From the NCBI GenBank assembly GCA_002383485.1, contig DFYY01000013.1:1-64000 (forward strand): 64,000 nucleotides of DNA, read 5' to 3'. The stretch comes from Bacteroidales bacterium UBA4070 (lineage in GTDB: Bacteria > Bacteroidota > Bacteroidia > Bacteroidales > VadinHA17). The translations under genes were made by a program, and so were the position numbers. The notes beneath the pieces were generated by a model, which was not told the DNA's origin, ran no database searches, and was given only the letters and a program-made list of their open reading frames with translations. Position 1 is the stretch's first letter; each line of letters begins with the position of its first letter. Below are positions 63,209 through 64,000 of this stretch, in pieces.

Positions 63209-64000
63209 ATGAAAGCAATAAAAATATTTCTGGGAATTCTGATTTTGCTATTGTCAGTGCCCTCCGCCGGTCAGTCGGGTAACATATCCGTTCATGATCC
63301 TGTTATGATTAAAGAGGGAGGTACATTTTACCTCTTCTGCACCGGGATGGGCATTACGGTGTTCTCATCAACAGACATGAAAAACTGGAAACCTGAAAAG
63401 CCGGTGTTTGACAAGGCTCCCGAATGGGCGGTCAAGGCTGTTCCCGGATACAGGGGGCACACCTGGGCACCTGACATCTCCTTTCATGGTGGCACCTACT
63501 ACCTCTATTACTCGGTCTCTGCCTTTGGCAAGAACACCTCCTGCATAGGTGTAGCCACGAACACTACCCTTAACCTTGCTGACCCGGCATTCATGTGGGT
63601 GGACCACGGCATGGTAGTGCAGTCGGTGCCCGGACGTGACATGTGGAATGCAATTGATCCAAATGTGATACAAGACGATGAAGGAACTCCGTGGCTTGTA
63701 TTCGGCTCTTTCTGGGACGGGATGAAGCTGACGAGGCTTGATAAGAGTCTTACGAAACTCTCTGATCCGCAGGAGTGGCATACAGTGGCGGCCCGCCCCC
63801 GTGATTACTATACTGAAGAGACCAGTGCCGGAGAGGGCGCAATAGAGGCGCCGTTCATCTTCCGTAAGGGCGGATTCTACTGGCTGTTTGTCTCATTTGA
63901 TTTCTGCTGCCGTGGCCTCGAAAGCAACTATAAGATCATGGTCGGCCGGTCGGAAAATATCACCGGCCCCTATCTCGACAGGAACGGTCACCCGATGAAA
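63209..64000 (+). CDS. GH43 arabinan-degrading enzyme, cut by the window edge
   Basis: The gene runs off the right end, so only the first 264 residues are seen. The start ATG follows AAGGGA, a good ribosome binding site, and gives a signal peptide (MKAIKIFLGILILLLSVPSA). The GH43 triad is visible: base D30 in VHDPVMIKEGG, D150 in NAIDPNVIQDD and general acid E213 in GAIEAPFIFRKGG. WAPDISFHGGTYYLYYSVS and NTSCIGVATNTTL resemble arabinan endo-1,5-alpha-L-arabinosidases (AbnA type). It follows the GH51 gene by 112 bases on the same strand. Confidence 0.85.
   Translation, partial: MKAIKIFLGILILLLSVPSAGQSGNISVHDPVMIKEGGTFYLFCTGMGITVFSSTDMKNWKPEKPVFDKAPEWAVKAVPGYRGHTWAPDISFHGGTYYLYYSVSAFGKNTSCIGVATNTTLNLADPAFMWVDHGMVVQSVPGRDMWNAIDPNVIQDDEGTPWLVFGSFWDGMKLTRLDKSLTKLSDPQEWHTVAARPRDYYTEETSAGEGAIEAPFIFRKGGFYWLFVSFDFCCRGLESNYKIMVGRSENITGPYLDRNGHPMK

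Overview
The window looks like chromosome from a member of the Bacteroidota, probably Bacteroidales or a close relative. The signs are a SusC/SusD pair inside a polysaccharide utilization locus, a Bacteroidetes-type serine palmitoyltransferase, many secreted lipoproteins with a short lipobox, weak or absent Shine-Dalgarno sequences, and repeated -7 promoter boxes of the TAnnTTTG type. No plasmid or phage backbone, integrase, transposase or CRISPR array was seen.

Layout. 0-5.4 kb: FabK/nitronate monooxygenase family protein, chorismate synthase, a small membrane protein, an acyl-ligase gene broken by an internal deletion, and a CorA-like transporter behind an XRE-nucleotidyltransferase fusion that has an operator-like palindrome. 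6-12 kb: a 1982-residue secreted alpha-2-macroglobulin that carries a TonB-plug domain. 12-17 kb: a four-gene 2-oxoacid dehydrogenase operon (E1 alpha, E1 beta, E2, E3) on the minus strand. 17-22.7 kb: two tandem M16 zinc-peptidase lipoproteins, then tRNA-Leu(UAA). 22.9-26.6 kb: an accessory stretch with one intact AAA ATPase behind three tandem 23-bp repeats, followed by fragments of at least four genes (an unknown gene, HepT, an AraC regulator, a CE15-like esterase). 26.6-37.6 kb: mostly housekeeping genes (GreB-like factor, cytochrome c/sugar dehydrogenase, flavin reductase, YeiH-like permease, serine palmitoyltransferase, short-chain dehydrogenases, TypA), plus a decapitated cyclophilin. 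37.6-41.6 kb: a minus-strand two-component system with an outer-membrane protein, flanked by two Gln-rich secreted proteins. 41.9-64 kb: an L-arabinose/arabinan locus that runs off the right edge.

How the arabinan locus works together (family knowledge plus inference). The surface lipoprotein, SusC and SusD bind and import arabinan oligomers. The GH43 enzymes cut alpha-1,5-arabinan, GH51 releases alpha-L-arabinofuranose and the two GH127 enzymes act on beta-L-arabinofuranosides. The SSS symporter imports arabinose, and AraA, AraB and AraD carry it to xylulose 5-phosphate. A NUDIX-type AraR sits inside the sugar operon, and no hybrid two-component sensor is present. A shared palindrome, GTGTA-N5-TACAT or a close variant, lies in front of both the araT operon and the SusCD operon and is a candidate AraR operator.

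The points most worth checking are the shared operator, the duplicated glycan-binding lipoprotein upstream of SusC, the typA gene that appears to start at ACG, the macroglobulin-TonB-plug fusion, the Gln-rich protein pair around the two-component system, and the 23-bp tandem repeats in front of the ATPase.
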